Of a stretch of DNA of 64,000 bases, positions 35,077-48,193 are shown piece after piece. Within the stretch, counting starts at the first letter, position 1. Each line of letters starts with the position of its first letter. Location of the stretch: contig NC_052477.1 of the NCBI RefSeq assembly GCF_009730915.1, forward strand, positions 1,178,001 to 1,242,000, read 5' to 3'. The stretch comes from Dioscorea cayenensis subsp. rotundata. Lineage: Eukaryota; Streptophyta; Magnoliopsida; Dioscoreales; Dioscoreaceae. The notes beneath the pieces are model-generated. The model was not told the DNA's origin, searched no databases, and saw nothing but the letters and a program-made list of their open reading frames with translations. A program made the translations under genes and the position numbers.

Positions 35077-35653
35077 ATGAGTTTTAGTATCGAAATCGAT
35101 TGCTCGGTGTCGGCCCTCCGGATGTTCAACCTTGCCCTCCACGGGTTGCATTTGATCGGTCATGAGATTCTACCTGATGTTATCAAGAGCGCTAGTACTA
35201 TCCATGTTGATGGTGGTGTTGGAAGTATTAGACACATCATCTTTACTCCAGGTCAGATATTAATATTTTTTTCTGAAAAAATAGATAAACTACATGTATT
35301 AAAAAAAATAATAATTTTATATAAATGTGTTAATTGATATGAAATTACCATATGCAGGATTTCCTTTTCCTTACATGAAGGAGCGTCTTGATTTTCTTGA
35401 TGCTGTAAACTTTGAGCTAAGACAAAGTCTTGTTGAAGGGATTAGTTTGGGGACAAAACTTGAGTCTGCATCTTGGTGTTTTAAATTTATACCGATCAAC
35501 AATGGAAAGAGTGTTTTCAAAATGACTACAACATATAAACTCCTCACCGGAGTCCAACTATCAGATGAGGAGGAGAAGGTGAAGGAGATGATCACCGGAA
35601 TTATCAAAGCTTGTGATGATTATCTCTTGGCCAACCCCAACGTTTGTGTTTAA
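35077..35653 (+). CDS. PR-10 #6 (Bet v 1 family), intact but divergent
   Basis: Exon 1 (35077-35251, 175 nt) starts MSFSIEIDCSVSALRMF and ends with VDGGVGSIRHIIFTP. Exon 2 (35358-35653, 296 nt) reads GFPFPYMKERLDFLDAVNFE and ends LLANPNVCV. The 106-bp intron has GT-AG borders. The spliced length is 471 nt, or 156 residues. The glycine loop is preserved. The usual LEWHNLAPK block has become LHGLHLIGHE, and the FTPTSSGG turn is FIPINNGK. With no stop or frameshift the gene looks under some constraint, but these unusual helix residues suggest a changed ligand pocket. Predicted cytosolic; ligand unknown. Confidence 0.9.
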
Positions 35654-35659
35654 CTCATG

Positions 35660-36110
35660 GATTTAATTTTATGGTCTATCATGATGATGATGATGTTTAA
35701 TTATAAATAATTTGTCCACATTAAGTTTTATGGACTTTTTCTTTTGAGCTTTTTGCGGGTCTCTTATTGAGTTTTGTTCACAAGAAATAATTTGTTGATT
35801 GTGTTAAACATCTTTTGAATTAGTTTCCACCTTTAATGACCAAGATCATCATTAATATATTTATCAAAGAAATAGTGTAACATATATATATATATATATG
35901 TCATCCCCACGTTTTTTAATGTATTTATAATTTATTTATTTTTAAAAACCACAAATATATATGTATGACATTACTTTTATCAAATTTTTTTCATTTAAAT
36001 TACTTTATCAGTGTTCACAATTTTTACTCTTATCAATTTATTACAAGTTAAACTACTATTATTAATTTTATTTTGTTAAAAAAATATTATTAATTTTATC
36101 TGCTAAAAAA
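35660..36110. other. 3' flank of PR-10 #6, no gene seen
   Basis: A (GAT)n-like stretch at about 35681-35693, an (AT)n tract at 35881-35899 and AT-rich filler. Confidence 0.5.
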
Positions 36111-36114
36111 ATTT

Positions 36115-36230
36115 TAAAAAAAAAGGATAAACCACGATTTATTAAAGAAAGAGTACAAAGAAAACTGAGAGGATTACAACATGAATAACAAGTAAAAGGA
36201 GAAAAAACGGAACGGTCACCGGAGCTCCAA
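36115..36230 (-). mobile_element. Short LINE 3' tail
   Basis: On the minus strand it ends aatcgtggtttatccttttttt, the hook shared with LINEs 1-3. Only about 115 bases of 3' untranslated sequence remain. No clear target duplication. Confidence 0.6.
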
Positions 36231-36480
36231 AATTATTATTAATGTCTTTTTATTTTATAACAAAAATGATATCAAAAATTCAAACCAAAGAATTAACTCT
36301 TATACACCTCTGAGTATTTCAATGTTAGCACTGATTGTACGCGAGAGAGACTATTAGGCTTTTGGTCTAATTTTTCGATTTTTCTTTTTTTTGTTATTAA
36401 ATAATAAGGCATGATTCAAAGAAATATCCATTCCTTTAAAAAAAAAAATCAATTGACTTGACGTAGGAGTTAGCATTATT

Positions 36481-36494
36481 TTTATTTATTTATT

Positions 36495-36577
<83 letters not shown>
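36481..36577. repeat. (TTTA)n then (TTA)n microsatellite
   Basis: About 25 bases of tttattta repeats pass directly into about 70 bases of tta repeats. Another (ATTT)n tract lies at 36780-36813. These are the longest trinucleotide repeats in the window. Confidence 0.95.
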
Positions 36578-36781
36578 TTTCTTCTTTGAGGTTGATGTTG
36601 ATATTGACAGGCAAAGACTATGAACTTGAGAGTTAGACTTTGAAGTGGTTTTTGCCTTTTACTAGTCATCAAACATTCTAATTGGTGGTTGTATATTAAT
36701 GTTCAACAAGATAAGCTCATATGTTTACTTTATTTTCGTGGCAGTGCAAGAGTGAAATTGTCATATGAGAAGGAATTTTTT

Positions 36782-36813
<32 letters not shown>

Positions 36814-36819
36814 TAGTAA

Positions 36820-37930
36820 AGGAGTTGCACAAATGTATAATCATGGACTTAAAATTTCAAAGAAAAATCCTTAGAAAAGAGTTACAAAAATAATTATATA
36901 GGATTTAATTAGAAGAGGGACTTGATATTAATTAATCAAATATATTATATTTGAAGAAATAATATATCAATCATGTTGTATTATTATATGTTAAACTACA
37001 ATTAGATCTCAAAGTTTTAGGCGGAATTGTCTTTAGTCTTTAAGATATGAAAAATGTTTAATTGAACTATTGAGCTTTTTCTAAGATATATATATATATA
37101 TGTATAATTTTTTTATGTAAAGGTATGGATCCAAATGGTCTACATATATTTTATCCTTTATTTAGTCAAGGTATCTTCAATTCTTTTAATGAATTTGTCT
37201 ATTATATTAACTGATACTATGCTTTTTAAAATATCATAAAATATTATTTTAAATTATTATTAAGGGGCTAATCACCGAAAAGTCCATAAAATGTAATTAA
37301 TTTTTATTTATTTTTAAGTCTGTCTTTCATACAGGCTAATTCAAATTATAGGCATATTTAGTTTAAATCATGCTCTACCGATTCAGATGTTAAAAAGAAT
37401 AACTTATAAATTTTAGTAGCTTAGAAATATCAACGATCCACTTATATTATGTGTATCTTTGTTCTAATTTCGATTTCTCATTTAGATTATAAATGTATCT
37501 ATTCTAATTCTTGGGCAATTTTTTTCAATAAATTTAGTGGTTTATAACTTTTATAAAGAAAAACTTTGGACAATAATCTCAAAAATATCTTACATACATA
37601 CTAATTCTAATTCTCAAATTATTCTAAGCTAATTCCAATTTCTCCTAGAGAATGAAGCTTCCTAGCTTATGTCATGGCATGTAAAAATTTATACCAACCA
37701 GCAATAAGACGAGCATTCTCAAAAGAACCGCCACAAGCACTAGAAGAAGTAAGAAAACATCCATTGTATATGATTTGCATGGAACATCAACAAAGAACTT
37801 GAATGGAAATGAATTTTGAGGGAAATCACAAGGACAAAAAACCCCTTCCCCCAAAAATTTAAATGTGTATTTTTTTGTTTTTTTGCTGAAAGTATAATCA
37901 AACATGGATGTTTAATTGATGTTGGTTGCC
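36820..37930. other. Intergenic, no gene seen
   Basis: AT-rich DNA between the microsatellites and the 3' side of the first pectinesterase gene. Short frames carry no domain. Confidence 0.5.
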
Positions 37931-37935
37931 TCTCC

Positions 37936-39721
37936 TCACTTTTGCACAAAATTGGCCATATACGGCACTCCGGTCGCCGGCAGCCATAAGTGTCCTTGAA
38001 TAAATCTTCCACCGAGTACCTGCTCGCTTTTGGTGTAGTTTATTTTCTTGATACCCTTCCATTTCACTCTCTTATCAGTCACTGATCCGGGACCTGTGTT
38101 TTTCCAATTCCCGCATATGTGCAAGTATTCAAACCGAAATCTCCCGACCTAAGGTAACCACCCTTCGAGGGGGCAATAAGATCGTCGATCTCAGTCTGAA
38201 TTATGATAGTTCTTGAGTACTGCTTCCATGGCCTACCGAGATAGCTCTTGATAGTGTGCCTCAATGGATAGAGCGCAGGGTCTGCGATGATCTTGCATTT
38301 GTGAAGGATAATGCCGGAAGGTTGGCGGAGATCCTTTCTTCCTTGTGCAGTCACAATGTTTTGTTGATTATCCATTGGCCTCCTCACTACCATTTTGCAG
38401 TTTTGGAAGATCGATGGAGAGTCACCGAAGATGAAATCAACGGTGCCGGAGATTGTACAGTCTCGGTAGAATTGTCTTTTCACATGTGCGTACAATGTAT
38501 CTTGATAGGCATCCATTTGGCATTGGTAGAACACTGCTCTATCACTGCTCACTCTCAGTGCCACTGCCTGGTGTTTTTCAGGTCCGGCCGTGTTTTCCAT
38601 CCCGATATCTTTTGCAAGGAATCCATCGCCAATTACAGCTGCAACAAACAAATAAATTGATATATTAGCATGTCGGCATTTTATCTATTTGTATTATAGT
38701 TTACTTCTCAGTTCTCACCCATCGAAGCCGTTCTGAAAGTGTTAATTCCATCAATATAGTTCTTGTGACCGGTAATTCTTGTTTTTGTCTGCCCATCGCC
38801 GATCATGAACACATTGAGCATATCTTTGCTGATTTCGACATACTCATTGTAGACTCCTTCCTTGACATAAATCACATAATAACTTGTATTGGTTTTTCTT
38901 GGAACTCCCTGGAGAGCTTCACTGATGGTTTTAAAGTCACCGGAGCCATCCTTAGCGACTGTGACAGCAGGCTTCATTTGCAAGGGCGACATGCCAAGAA
39001 GACTCCGACCACCGGGCGACAACCAAGACGGGAAGTCTCCAGTCTTCGCCTCAGCAAGAAGTCTCCTGTTGAACTGCGGAATGTTGATCAAACCGATAAG
39101 TGCACCCAACCCGTCTACCATGGCCAATGCATTGCTAGACATTTGTTTCGAAATGTTTAGAGCGGCAGCCATAGACTGACCAGCGTCGGAAGTGACATTC
39201 AAGAAGCCATCAAGGCAACTTTCTTGGTAAGTCACGACGGCGCTAAGCCACACCTTAATATCGTCAACCATGTTGTCGATCGTACTGGCATCGAAGTTAC
39301 TAAAGCGATCAATTGTATCTTGAAGATCTTGAACAGCATAGCCAAAAACTTCACGGCAATCCTTAAGAGCTCCAACACTCAAAGGATCCTTCTCGGCATT
39401 TAAGAGAAGGGTGGAATGGTTCAATGCTTGTTTAATTTGGTCACTAGTAACTTGGAAGGCTAGTTTTACAAGCTCTTTTGGGTCGGTAATGTTGCCGGCT
39501 GCCGCGGTAAGGGTTTCTTCACATGTTTGTTTGTAATCAGTTGGGTGGCAGATGTTTTGAATGGCTTTTACGGAGGTCTTGATTTGGCCTGAGCTGTTTG
39601 TGGAGGCGGTCGGAGATGGTGCATTGGGGTTTTTATCAGTGAGAGTGATGACGATAACAGTGACAGTGGCGACAAGAAGGATAACTGAGCCACCGATGAT
39701 GGCGAGCTTCTTCTTGGCCAT
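37936..39721 (-). CDS. Pectinesterase with inhibitor pro-domain, copy 1, C-terminal frameshift
   Basis: Type I pectin methylesterase, which removes methyl esters from cell-wall homogalacturonan. Exon 1 (38719-39721) starts MAKKKLAIIGGSVILLV, an N-terminal membrane or signal-anchor segment, followed by the four-helix inhibitor domain and the FNRRLLAEA processing site. Exon 2 (from 38638) has HQAVALR, YQDTLYA, GTVDFIFG and LGRPWKQYSRT, so the catalytic residues are present. After DDLIAP the sequence departs from copy 2, and a net one-base loss near 38085-38125 leads to TGA at 38079-38081, giving 520 residues. The expected tail (DKRVKWKGIKK ... WLPATGVPYMA) is still readable in another frame to TGA 37936-37938. 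Either it is a young pseudogene or the base is a sequence error. Confidence 0.88.
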
Positions 39722-39944
39722 GGTTAGGGAGGGAGAGCTTATTAGGCAAGGTCCCTAACCAATGGCACAAGAAGAGAGTTTATTTGGAGGGTGGAAGAGT
39801 GGAGAGGGATCCAATGGATGGTTTGATTATTAGAAGAAGGTGGTTTTTATAGATGCATGAATGGTGAAAATAAGGGGTGGTCCTCAAGTTGAGGATCATT
39901 CTCCTGCGTGAAAGGATAACCTAGTATTCTTGAATTAGTTTAGA

Positions 39945-40161
39945 GACCGTGGTTCTGAAAACTAATGAGTCAAAACATCTATTATAAACAAAATTAAATA
40001 GCATTGCTACGAAATATTATATATATATATATATATATGAGACGGAGCCCTCTAAGAATGTTAGTAGATCTTGTATCTATGAACATTGGTGTTGAACCGT
40101 GGTTCCTGAAAACTAGTGAGTCGAAACATCTATGAAAAACAAAATTAAATAGCATTGCTAA

Positions 40162-40224
<63 letters not shown>

Positions 40225-40330
40225 GTTGCATTCTCTAAAACATCTATGAAAAACAAAATATAATAGCATTGCTATGAACGTTCTTGTATCTAAGAACGTT
40301 TATAGATCTTGTATCAACAAACTTTGGTAT
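39945..40330. repeat. Tandem repeat of about 150 bp upstream of pectinesterase copy 1
   Basis: Units start near 39947 and 40097 (ccgtggtt(c)ctgaaaacta(a/g)tgagtc(a/g)aaacatct); a third, partial one starts at about 40237. Each includes aaattaaatagcattgcta and an (AT)n tract; the one at 40170-40221 has about 25 AT units. This sits 0.2-0.6 kb from the start of the gene, which is read away from it. Confidence 0.85.
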
Positions 40331-40334
40331 TAAA

Positions 40335-41070
40335 CTGTTGGATTGAATCCAATAGTCTCAAATTCAAACTACAATTTTCATCCAAAATTTACTGTACTGT
40401 GAATAGTATTATTGGTATTTTAGTGAAAAATGGGATGCATAATATTTTAATTTGAATCATTAGATTGTGATCGGACAAATTATAAAAAACAACACAGCAC
40501 CCAACTACCTATTTCTTAATCCAGTACAAGATTTTGGAACTATTTATGGAACTGTTCACAAGTACCCCATTAATCTGTCTCCATCAATCTCTTTTTTTTT
40601 ATCAAGTGCGGATGTTCTATGAACTTATGCAATTGACGTATACTATATATATAGTTATAACAATGAGGGAGATTATTGAGATTTATTTTGGGATAAATAA
40701 TTTTATATTGTAATTTCAATATAGATAAAATTTTATAGACATTAAATTATAATGTTTCAAAGCCCATGGAGATTATTTTAGTTTTTATAAATGGAAATGG
40801 AATACTCTTTAAGTCCATTCTGAATTATAAAATATTAATTATTATTTTTTTATAAAATAGATAACTCATATCAAACATTACACCCTCATCCTAAATGTAC
40901 TAAGGTTTATACCTAGTTGTTTGACGATAATACAAACACTTTATACATTCTATTATAAAAAAAATCTTACCTAAAATAATACAAAATAAAAAAATAATAA
41001 TAAACATTTTTAATATAATCGGCAAATTTTATTAAAATTTTAGGTGCTTTTAATTCTCAATATTTATTTT
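40335..41070. other. Intergenic, no gene seen
   Basis: AT-rich sequence between the tandem repeat and LINE 3. A phrase at about 40335-40360 (tgttggattgaatccaat) recalls one at 57590-57620, which may mark an old dispersed repeat. Confidence 0.45.
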
Positions 41071-41250
41071 TAAAAGGTGGATAAACCACATTTATTAATA
41101 AAAGGCCAGAACAGGAAAAAACATAAAAGGAGCCAAAGTTCTATAAAAAAATACACCAGAAGTGGGATAAGAAGACAACAAACCAACCAAAAGAAAGAGA
41201 AGAACCTAAAGGAAGGGGAGTTCCTTTAAGGGTACAAAGACATCAAAGAA

Positions 41251-44200
41251 CTAGTCCTTGCCCAGGGAATAAGGTCTCGACGACGGGGCATCCTGCACCA
41301 TATCTCTAGTTGTCAGAAAATCCAGACTTCTCTTGATCTTTGACATTGATTCCTCAAGTTTCTCCTTTTTCGAATCCAAAGCTGCATTGAACCATAAAAG
41401 TAACATACAATCAATATTTATAATAATGGACCCAGTCGAAAGACAAATAGAAGTGAAAATGCGAGCATTTCTTTCGAGACAAAGTTCCAATTGATAGCCC
41501 TCACTCAGCATATCCCAAAATGGGATTACTGATTTCGATCACCACCTTTCTCCTCCACACTCCCCAAAGGTCCTTGAGAGACCTAGGACAATGACGGACC
41601 CCAAAAAGATGTCCAAAGTAGTTCTAGATATGTGAGGCAATAGGGCAATGGAGAAGGAGATGATCAGCGGTCTCAACTGCTATGTGACACAACACACAAG
41701 TGGTAATCTGAAAAAGATTATATCTACGCAGGGCTAAGTTCTTGAGAGTCAAAATCTTGTTGTCTCGAGCTAGCCAGTTGAAAAGGTTAATCTTTCTCGG
41801 GCAAACACCTTTCAGGATGACAGGTGTCCAATGACATCGCAAATCCCCATCGTTCAAGAAATTGTAGAACAATTTCACATAAAACCTTCCATTAATTAGC
41901 CGTAAGATTCTAATGTTTTTCATCCTTCGCAGAAGAGAGATGCACAATGGTGTCATTGGTAAGGTTGCTCAAAGCTGGGAAGTCATTCAAGGGGAACACA
42001 GACATCCTGCTCATAAAATCCCTGATCGATTCCTCCTTACATTGGGCTAACTGGAAGAGATGAGACCATATGTCTGCCGGTACATGACCCTTGACCCAAT
42101 TGTCCAACCAAAATAGAGTAGAGGCCCCATTCTGGATAAGAGAGGATAAATTTTTCCTAAAGACAGGAAAGAAGTACAAAATGTCATTCCAGAAATAGGA
42201 TCACATCTACACTGCTTATGATATAAATTCCACATGGCGGAATTTCTAAAATAATTCTCTTGAAGAATGTCCTCTCCACGCCAGCGAACACCAGAAGTAA
42301 TATTCCACCACCATTTACCACGTAGAGAACTATTAAAAGTTTGCAGACTTAGAATGCCCTACCAGCCTGCTTGCTCTCTAGATCGACACAATCTCGCCCA
42401 ACTAACTAGTATGATGTTGTTTTGTTGGGTGTCAGGACCTGACCAAAGAAAGTCTTTGCGAATCTTGTCAATATTCTTAGCTACCCAAGAAGGAAGTTTG
42501 AAGATTGGCATCTAGTAGGTGGGGATGGCCTTCAAAACAGAGTTCAACAGGGTGAGCCTTCCGCCTAAGGAGAGTAATTTAGATTTCCATGAAGCAAGTC
42601 TTGACCGAATTTTGTTAAGAAGGATATCCCAGTCCTGCCTTCTTGGTCTTCCTCTCAAAATTGGGATACCAAGGTAGGTATTTGGAAGGGCACCCGAACT
42701 GCAGTGAATCGTCCTAGAAAAGGTGATATGAGGTGTGAGGTTTCTTTGAGAGGCGAACAAGCAAGTTTTATCAAAGTTGACCATGAGGCCCTAGATGCCC
42801 TCAAAAATGTAAAGAATTAGTTTGATGATTCGAAGGTCTTCTCCTCCTCAATTCGTTAAGATGAGAAGATCACCAGCGTATTGCAGATGACATATCTTAA
42901 CTCCAGTGTCACCAAGGACTACCCCATGGAGTATACTAGAATTAAGCGCATTGTTAAACATGGTGCTAAGTACATCAATCGCAAGGATAAAAAGAAGAGG
43001 AGAGAGGGGGTCCCTCTGTCTAAGTCCTCTGTGGTATCTGACATAGCCACTTTGGCAACCATTGATGAGAAATTTCTCTTTGGGGGAAGTGAGGATAGAG
43101 TTAATCCATCTAATCCATTTATCACTAAAACACCTATCTTTTAAAAGCTCTAATAAGAAGAACCAATCACCAGTATCAAAGGCTTTTGCAAAGTCAACTT
43201 TAAGAATCAATCCTGGAAGGCGATGCTTTTGCATGTAGAAGATGAGTTCGTGAGCGGTGACAATGTTATCAGTTATACACCTCCCTTTTATGAATCTCGA
43301 TTGAGTCTCATCAATTAATGCGTCAATCTTAAGTCTTAGTCTGTTTGCTAAAATCTTTGAAACGATCTTAAGGGACAAGTTGATCAAACTTATAGGACAA
43401 TAGTGTGAGGGATTTTTAGGGCTTTGGCTTTTAGGAATTAGAGCAACGTTAACCCAATTAATTCTTTCTAAGTTGGCTCTCCCCCAGTAAAAATCATCAC
43501 AAATTTTGAAGATATCATTTTTGACAATATCTTAATATTTCTGAAAGAAAAAGATCATGAAACCGTCCGGTCTAGGTGCTTTATCAGCATTCAAATCAAA
43601 GACCGCCCTTCTTATTTCTTCTTGAGAAAACGGGATGTCAAGAGATAAAAGGTCATGCTGAGATTTGGAGCCAAGGAGATGTGACCAGTTAATCTTAATG
43701 CGGAAACCCTAGGTTAAGCCACATAGCTTCTAATAAAAAGAGGTGAAAGAGTCACCAAAACTTTTCGTGTCATTCACCCTAATATTGTTTTGAATAACCC
43801 AAGGGATAAAATTCCTATTCCACCTTCCATTGGCAACTAAGTGGAAAAACCCTGTATTTTTCATCTCCTTCTTGGAGCCGTGTCACCCGTGCCTCTCCGC
43901 CCCAAAGATATCTCTTCGTGTTTGAGGGTTTGCAAAAAGTTAAATTCTCAAGGAAAAGTCATTGGAGTATTCCTCCTCGATGAGGGATGCGCTTTTTATA
44001 AGTATCTAGAAGATCAATCTCATGCACAATGCCAGCTTTCTTGAGTTTAATCGATCCAAAGTCCGATTTTGCCCAATGCTTGAGTTTAATCTTCTTGGCG
44101 AGGATGAAAGCCCCACATCCGTGGAAATGAGAAGTACTTCACCAGACATTGATAAGGTCTAGAAAATATTCCGCTGAACACCATGTCCGTTCAAAGTGAA

Positions 44201-44932
44201 ATGAACGCGGACTGAGGAATGATCTCCTGATTCAAGTCTGAATGGGACATGGTCAGAGCCTAATCTTGAAAGATAGTTTTGAGTGGCTTTGGGGAAAAGA
44301 GAGGTCCAGTCAAGGTTGACTAGGAAGCGATCTAGTTTAACCCAAATTGATTTAGCTTGCCCATTGGTCCAAGTAAACCGCTTACTAAAAAGATAGAAGC
44401 CCAACTAATCGAAGGTTCCCTAATTAGCATTTGCGCAAGTCCGACATCATCAAGATTAGGACAGCTCATCTCGACTTGTCCCTGTGGGGAGAAAATTAAG
44501 TTAAAATCACCATAAATTACCTGTGGCACACCCACCCCCAGATGGCAATTTCTAATTTCATTCCAGAGGTTAGGTTTTAAATGACGTGCATGCATTTGGT
44601 CCATAAACTGAGGTACAAACCTAGCAAATCTCATTAGATTTGATCCTAAATTCAATTGAGATGTAGTAAGTGCCTTGAAAAATCATGTGCCCCTCAAACA
44701 AACTGTTGTTCCACCCTATAATCATACTATCCACTGAACCTAAAGCAGGGGTGAAGATAAAATGATCACGACGGGATCCACCAACTGACCTCCAGATGGT
44801 AGGGTCAGTTGTACTAAGCTTAGATTCCTGAATACAATAGATATCTGCATGGTGCAATTGAAGAAAGTCTTTTACAAGGAAGCGCTTGGAGGGCCTTCCT
44901 AAACCTCGAACATTCCAGTTAATAATATTCAT
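41251..44932 (-). pseudogene. LINE 3 ORF2, inactive
   Basis: Starts MNIINWNVRGLGRPSKRFLV, with YCIQESKL for the endonuclease. Frameshifts occur near 44650, 44400 and 43700. The reverse transcriptase block 43387-42848 carries MINLSLKIVSKILANRLR, LKVDFAKAFDTGDW and LRQRDPLSPLLF. The catalytic YADD reads YAGD (Gly codon at about 42872-42874), and RQGDP reads RQRDP, so it is catalytically dead regardless of frame. The zinc-binding region (CVLCHIAVETADHLLLHC, 41720-41640) and the C-terminal SKIKRSLDFL at about 41310 follow. The end is near 41251. Confidence 0.9.
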
Positions 44933-44962
44933 AAAGAAACTAGTTTGACCCTGAATTGGAAC

Positions 44963-47623
44963 CTAATCTCGAGATTCCCACTTCTGTGTTCGAAGGTGCC
45001 GATCTAATTGATTCAAGCATGCGTAAGTATGATAAACAATTATCTCTATGGTGCAATGAATCAAAAGAGATACACAAGCATTACAATAATTAATTAATTG
45101 CAAATCATTCCAATCATTAATAAGAAGGGGGGTTAAGGAAGTACCTTCCGGTGTCATGCTAGAAATTCCTTTTTTTTGACTAATCTGGGTGGTTGTCGTA
45201 TAAAACCTGCCTCCTCGTTCCATCTCGAGGATGGTTTTTTCCTCCATTCATTTCTTCTTGTACCCCTCGAGTAGAGTCCCTCAGCTTTGTCCAAAGGTGG
45301 AAAAACCTTTAATCCTCAAAGTTCGATTCTAAATCTTCCATCTCACAAACTGCTCTAAATCGGATTCATTCCTCTCCCCACCCCCTGACATTTGAGTATC
45401 GTGATCCGTAAAAATATCATCCGATAGGGATCGTAGAGATTTTTAGAAAATTTGGTTGGGACAAGCGTTCAAAAACCATGGAGAAAACTCCAACTGAAGT
45501 TCGGAGGGAGAGTGAGATTTGAGGGTGGTTTTGAAGGGTTGCAAAAGATGTTGTTTTCCTCTGAATTATCCCCACTGATTGGCTGAAATTGTCCCTGGCC
45601 TTCTGAGTTAGCGGGCTCCAATAAGGCAGCAGAATTAGTTCCAAGATTTTCAGGCCCAACTAAGTTGTTTGCATGAGCCTCCAAAGAAGGGGCAAGGCCG
45701 ATGGAGAAGGGCCCAGAAGCCATCACCGGTTCTCCAATAATCTTATTGTCTCCTGACTTCACTAGGCCCGCCAAGATCCGCGATTTGAGAACCCTGGTTT
45801 GGTCAAGCATACACCAACCAAATCAAGACATGGCGCTTGAGAGCACGCCTCCCTCCTCGTGATCACCACGTGTCGAGTCCAAATTCGTCTTCCTGTCGTA
45901 CTCATCTGTCCTGTCTCCCAAAATCAAAGGAATCTCGACCAATGCATGTTTGACAACGCGAACATTTTCAGGAGACTTGTGTGATGACCGGATTAAAGAA
46001 TGCAACATCGGGGAACCAGAGGGTAAAACCTAGCAAGCTTCGGTCAGGCTCATGTTCAAAAGACCATCGGTTCGGTGAGTTACCTGTCTATGAGCATTCG
46101 GTTCTTCCTACAGGCATCGGAGACCCCAAGAGCGATGCTCATCGGGTGATTCTCAATGGATTTCAGCGAGGCCGCGGGAGCCATGCTCTCTAGACGAGCA
46201 AGCTTTACAAGACCCTGGGAGTTGCGCTTCCCAAACAGGTCGACTGTGGTTGGGAACGAGGCCACATCTATGAATGTCGCTATATAGGTGGATCATGTCT
46301 CGAATTCTTCTTGTCACCTTGTCGCTGGCACTAGTCCCGAAAAGTGCACATCACCTCTTTTCTCATTGGCCCTCACAAACTTAGAGCAAGAATCGGGCTA
46401 TCTTGAGCAATATCAGTTCTAAACTCTAAGTCCTCCTGGGGTGACGATTGATAAACATATTTCTCTAAGTCTCGCCAGAAGGTCGAGAATGGGAGATGAT
46501 TATCAGTGATTAGTACAATGAACTATCGCATTCCAAAGCTCAAGACGAATTCATGAGGGAGCACCACTGCTGGTAACAAATCTAACTAGAACTAAGAGGA
46601 AGGACTTGTGCGGCTTTGCTAGGTTGTGGATTGCTACCGCATCACCAGGGCCATTCTCGATATCTACCAAAACCAACCAATTGATACAAGCATGCAGTGG
46701 GATATTCCAGATAAGGAGGACTTGAGCTTTCCCCGTCGCCGAACCCATAAACCCAATCTCCACTGCACTATGGTTTTTTTATAGAGATAACACACGTCCC
46801 CATCTTAGAAGGTAGACTCAACTCACCGATCTTGCTTGCCTTGATGGCTTCTTATTTACTGCTTAACATGGACAGGTAAGAGCTACCCTTGAATTCATAG
46901 ATGGCATCCACTCTAGGCCCGTTCAGTGATCCTATGATGTCAAGGATAACGATTTTGGTCAGCTCTTTCTGAAACTTTACTGTCTCCTACGTTAGTGAGA
47001 TTGAGAGATGAGAATGTTGTCATCTAGATCTAGTTGCAGAATCTCTATCCATTTGAGGGTTACCATCCACTATGTTAGCAACAACAGAAGAGCTTTCTTT
47101 TGCCTTAGGATGGACATGACGGTGTCACGGAGGCCAGGGGAGCTCCATTCTACAGTTCACAGCCATATGACCCTCACCACCACAATGTTTACAAGTAAGA
47201 CGTGACAAAGATTCCGAGGTTTTTATGGGTAGAGCGAAGATGATGATCGGAACTCAGCAAGCGATCGAGGTCGCTAATTCTAGTCACCGGAGAAAACCTT
47301 TGTAGAGGAAAAGCTGAATCGACACTCGCCTATCTGAGTTTAGATTAGCGCCTCATATTCACGCAAGTTGGATGTTTCCCAGCCAACCTGGAGGTCCGTC
47401 ACATCTTTCTCCGAAGTCTTCTGAATCTCCTCTGTCGACACCTACTCTCTAGAAGGACTAACAGCTTGGACAAAAGTGGTGCCCTCCCAAACAATACTAC
47501 TCTTGGGGCGTGATCTGTCTTTTCCAGGGCGGTTGGAACCCGACCGCTCACGGGTGTGAAGGTTTTACGAGACCACCCTCCTCTATCGCCTTTCGTATCT
47601 TCCATACTCGACCACCGCCGCAA
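44963..47623 (-). pseudogene. LINE 3 ORF1 (zinc-knuckle protein), broken
   Basis: The reading starts around 47605 with MEDTKGDRGGWSRKTF. A CCHC zinc knuckle, CKHCGGEGHMAVNC (Cys-X2-Cys-X4-His-X4-Cys), lies at about 47150-47200. The later open pieces (for example 46763-46551) are in other frames, so multiple frameshifts have accumulated. The C-terminal piece (45247-44963) has the LLINDWNDLQLINY block shared with LINE 2. ORF1 proteins of L1 elements bind the element RNA. Confidence 0.7.
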
Positions 47624-47759
47624 AACACCGCCAAGGATCGGAGGTCATCGTGAAGCGAATCGCCCATTGCTTTTTACAACACTTTTCAACGCATAATTTG
47701 GAATATGGTCAAAAGAAAAATTAAAACAATTAAAAATATATGTATTATACAACAACTAT

Positions 47760-47936
47760 TGTGTTTTTGTTGCTATGACTCTTTCACCTTGTAGGGCTAT
47801 CGTCCTTGTGCTTTTCTTTTGTCTTTTGTCTTTGTTTTTGTTGTTCCTCTATTGCTCATCGGACTTGTGTTCCACGCCTAATAGATGTTTGTGCTTTTTT
47901 TAATACACGTGGCGGGTTTATCCACCTTTTTAAAAG
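47760..47936 (+). mobile_element. LINE 3'-tail fragment
   Basis: About 175 bases ending acgtggcgggtttatccaccttttt, the same hook as the LINE ends, on the plus strand. It adjoins the 5' end of LINE 3 in opposite orientation. No target duplication was seen. Confidence 0.6.
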
Positions 47937-48193
47937 TTACAATTTATTTTTCCTCTTAACACAAAAAAAGTTGAGGGTTTTTAATTATCCATAGATATAT
48001 GTATATATATAAATTATTAATAAAAAATAAATAAATAAATAAATAACCTTCCTCATACTTTATTCCAAATATGTGAATCATAAAGTAGACATAGGTAGAT
48101 TTGCCAAACAAAGCAGGAAAATGAAAATACAAACAGCCAGACACACAGGAATCTTATTCCATAGATCACAGACACTAATTATATAACTCATGT

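Larger units (their letters stand above)
41072..47700 (-). mobile_element. LINE 3 (plant L1 type), the most complete copy
   Basis: Read on the minus strand it has ORF1 with a zinc knuckle, ORF2 with endonuclease, reverse transcriptase and zinc-binding region, and a 3' end at 41072 finishing atgtggtttatccacctttta. At about 6.6 kb this is close to full length. The 5' border near 47700 is approximate and no target duplication was found. It lies between the two pectinesterase genes, in the same orientation as both. Confidence 0.88.

Noticed and set aside
38256-39179. Open frames antisense to pectinesterase copy 1 (and likewise 50577-52060 over copy 2)
   Set aside because: They mirror the strong codon bias of the pectinesterase exons and show no domain of their own.
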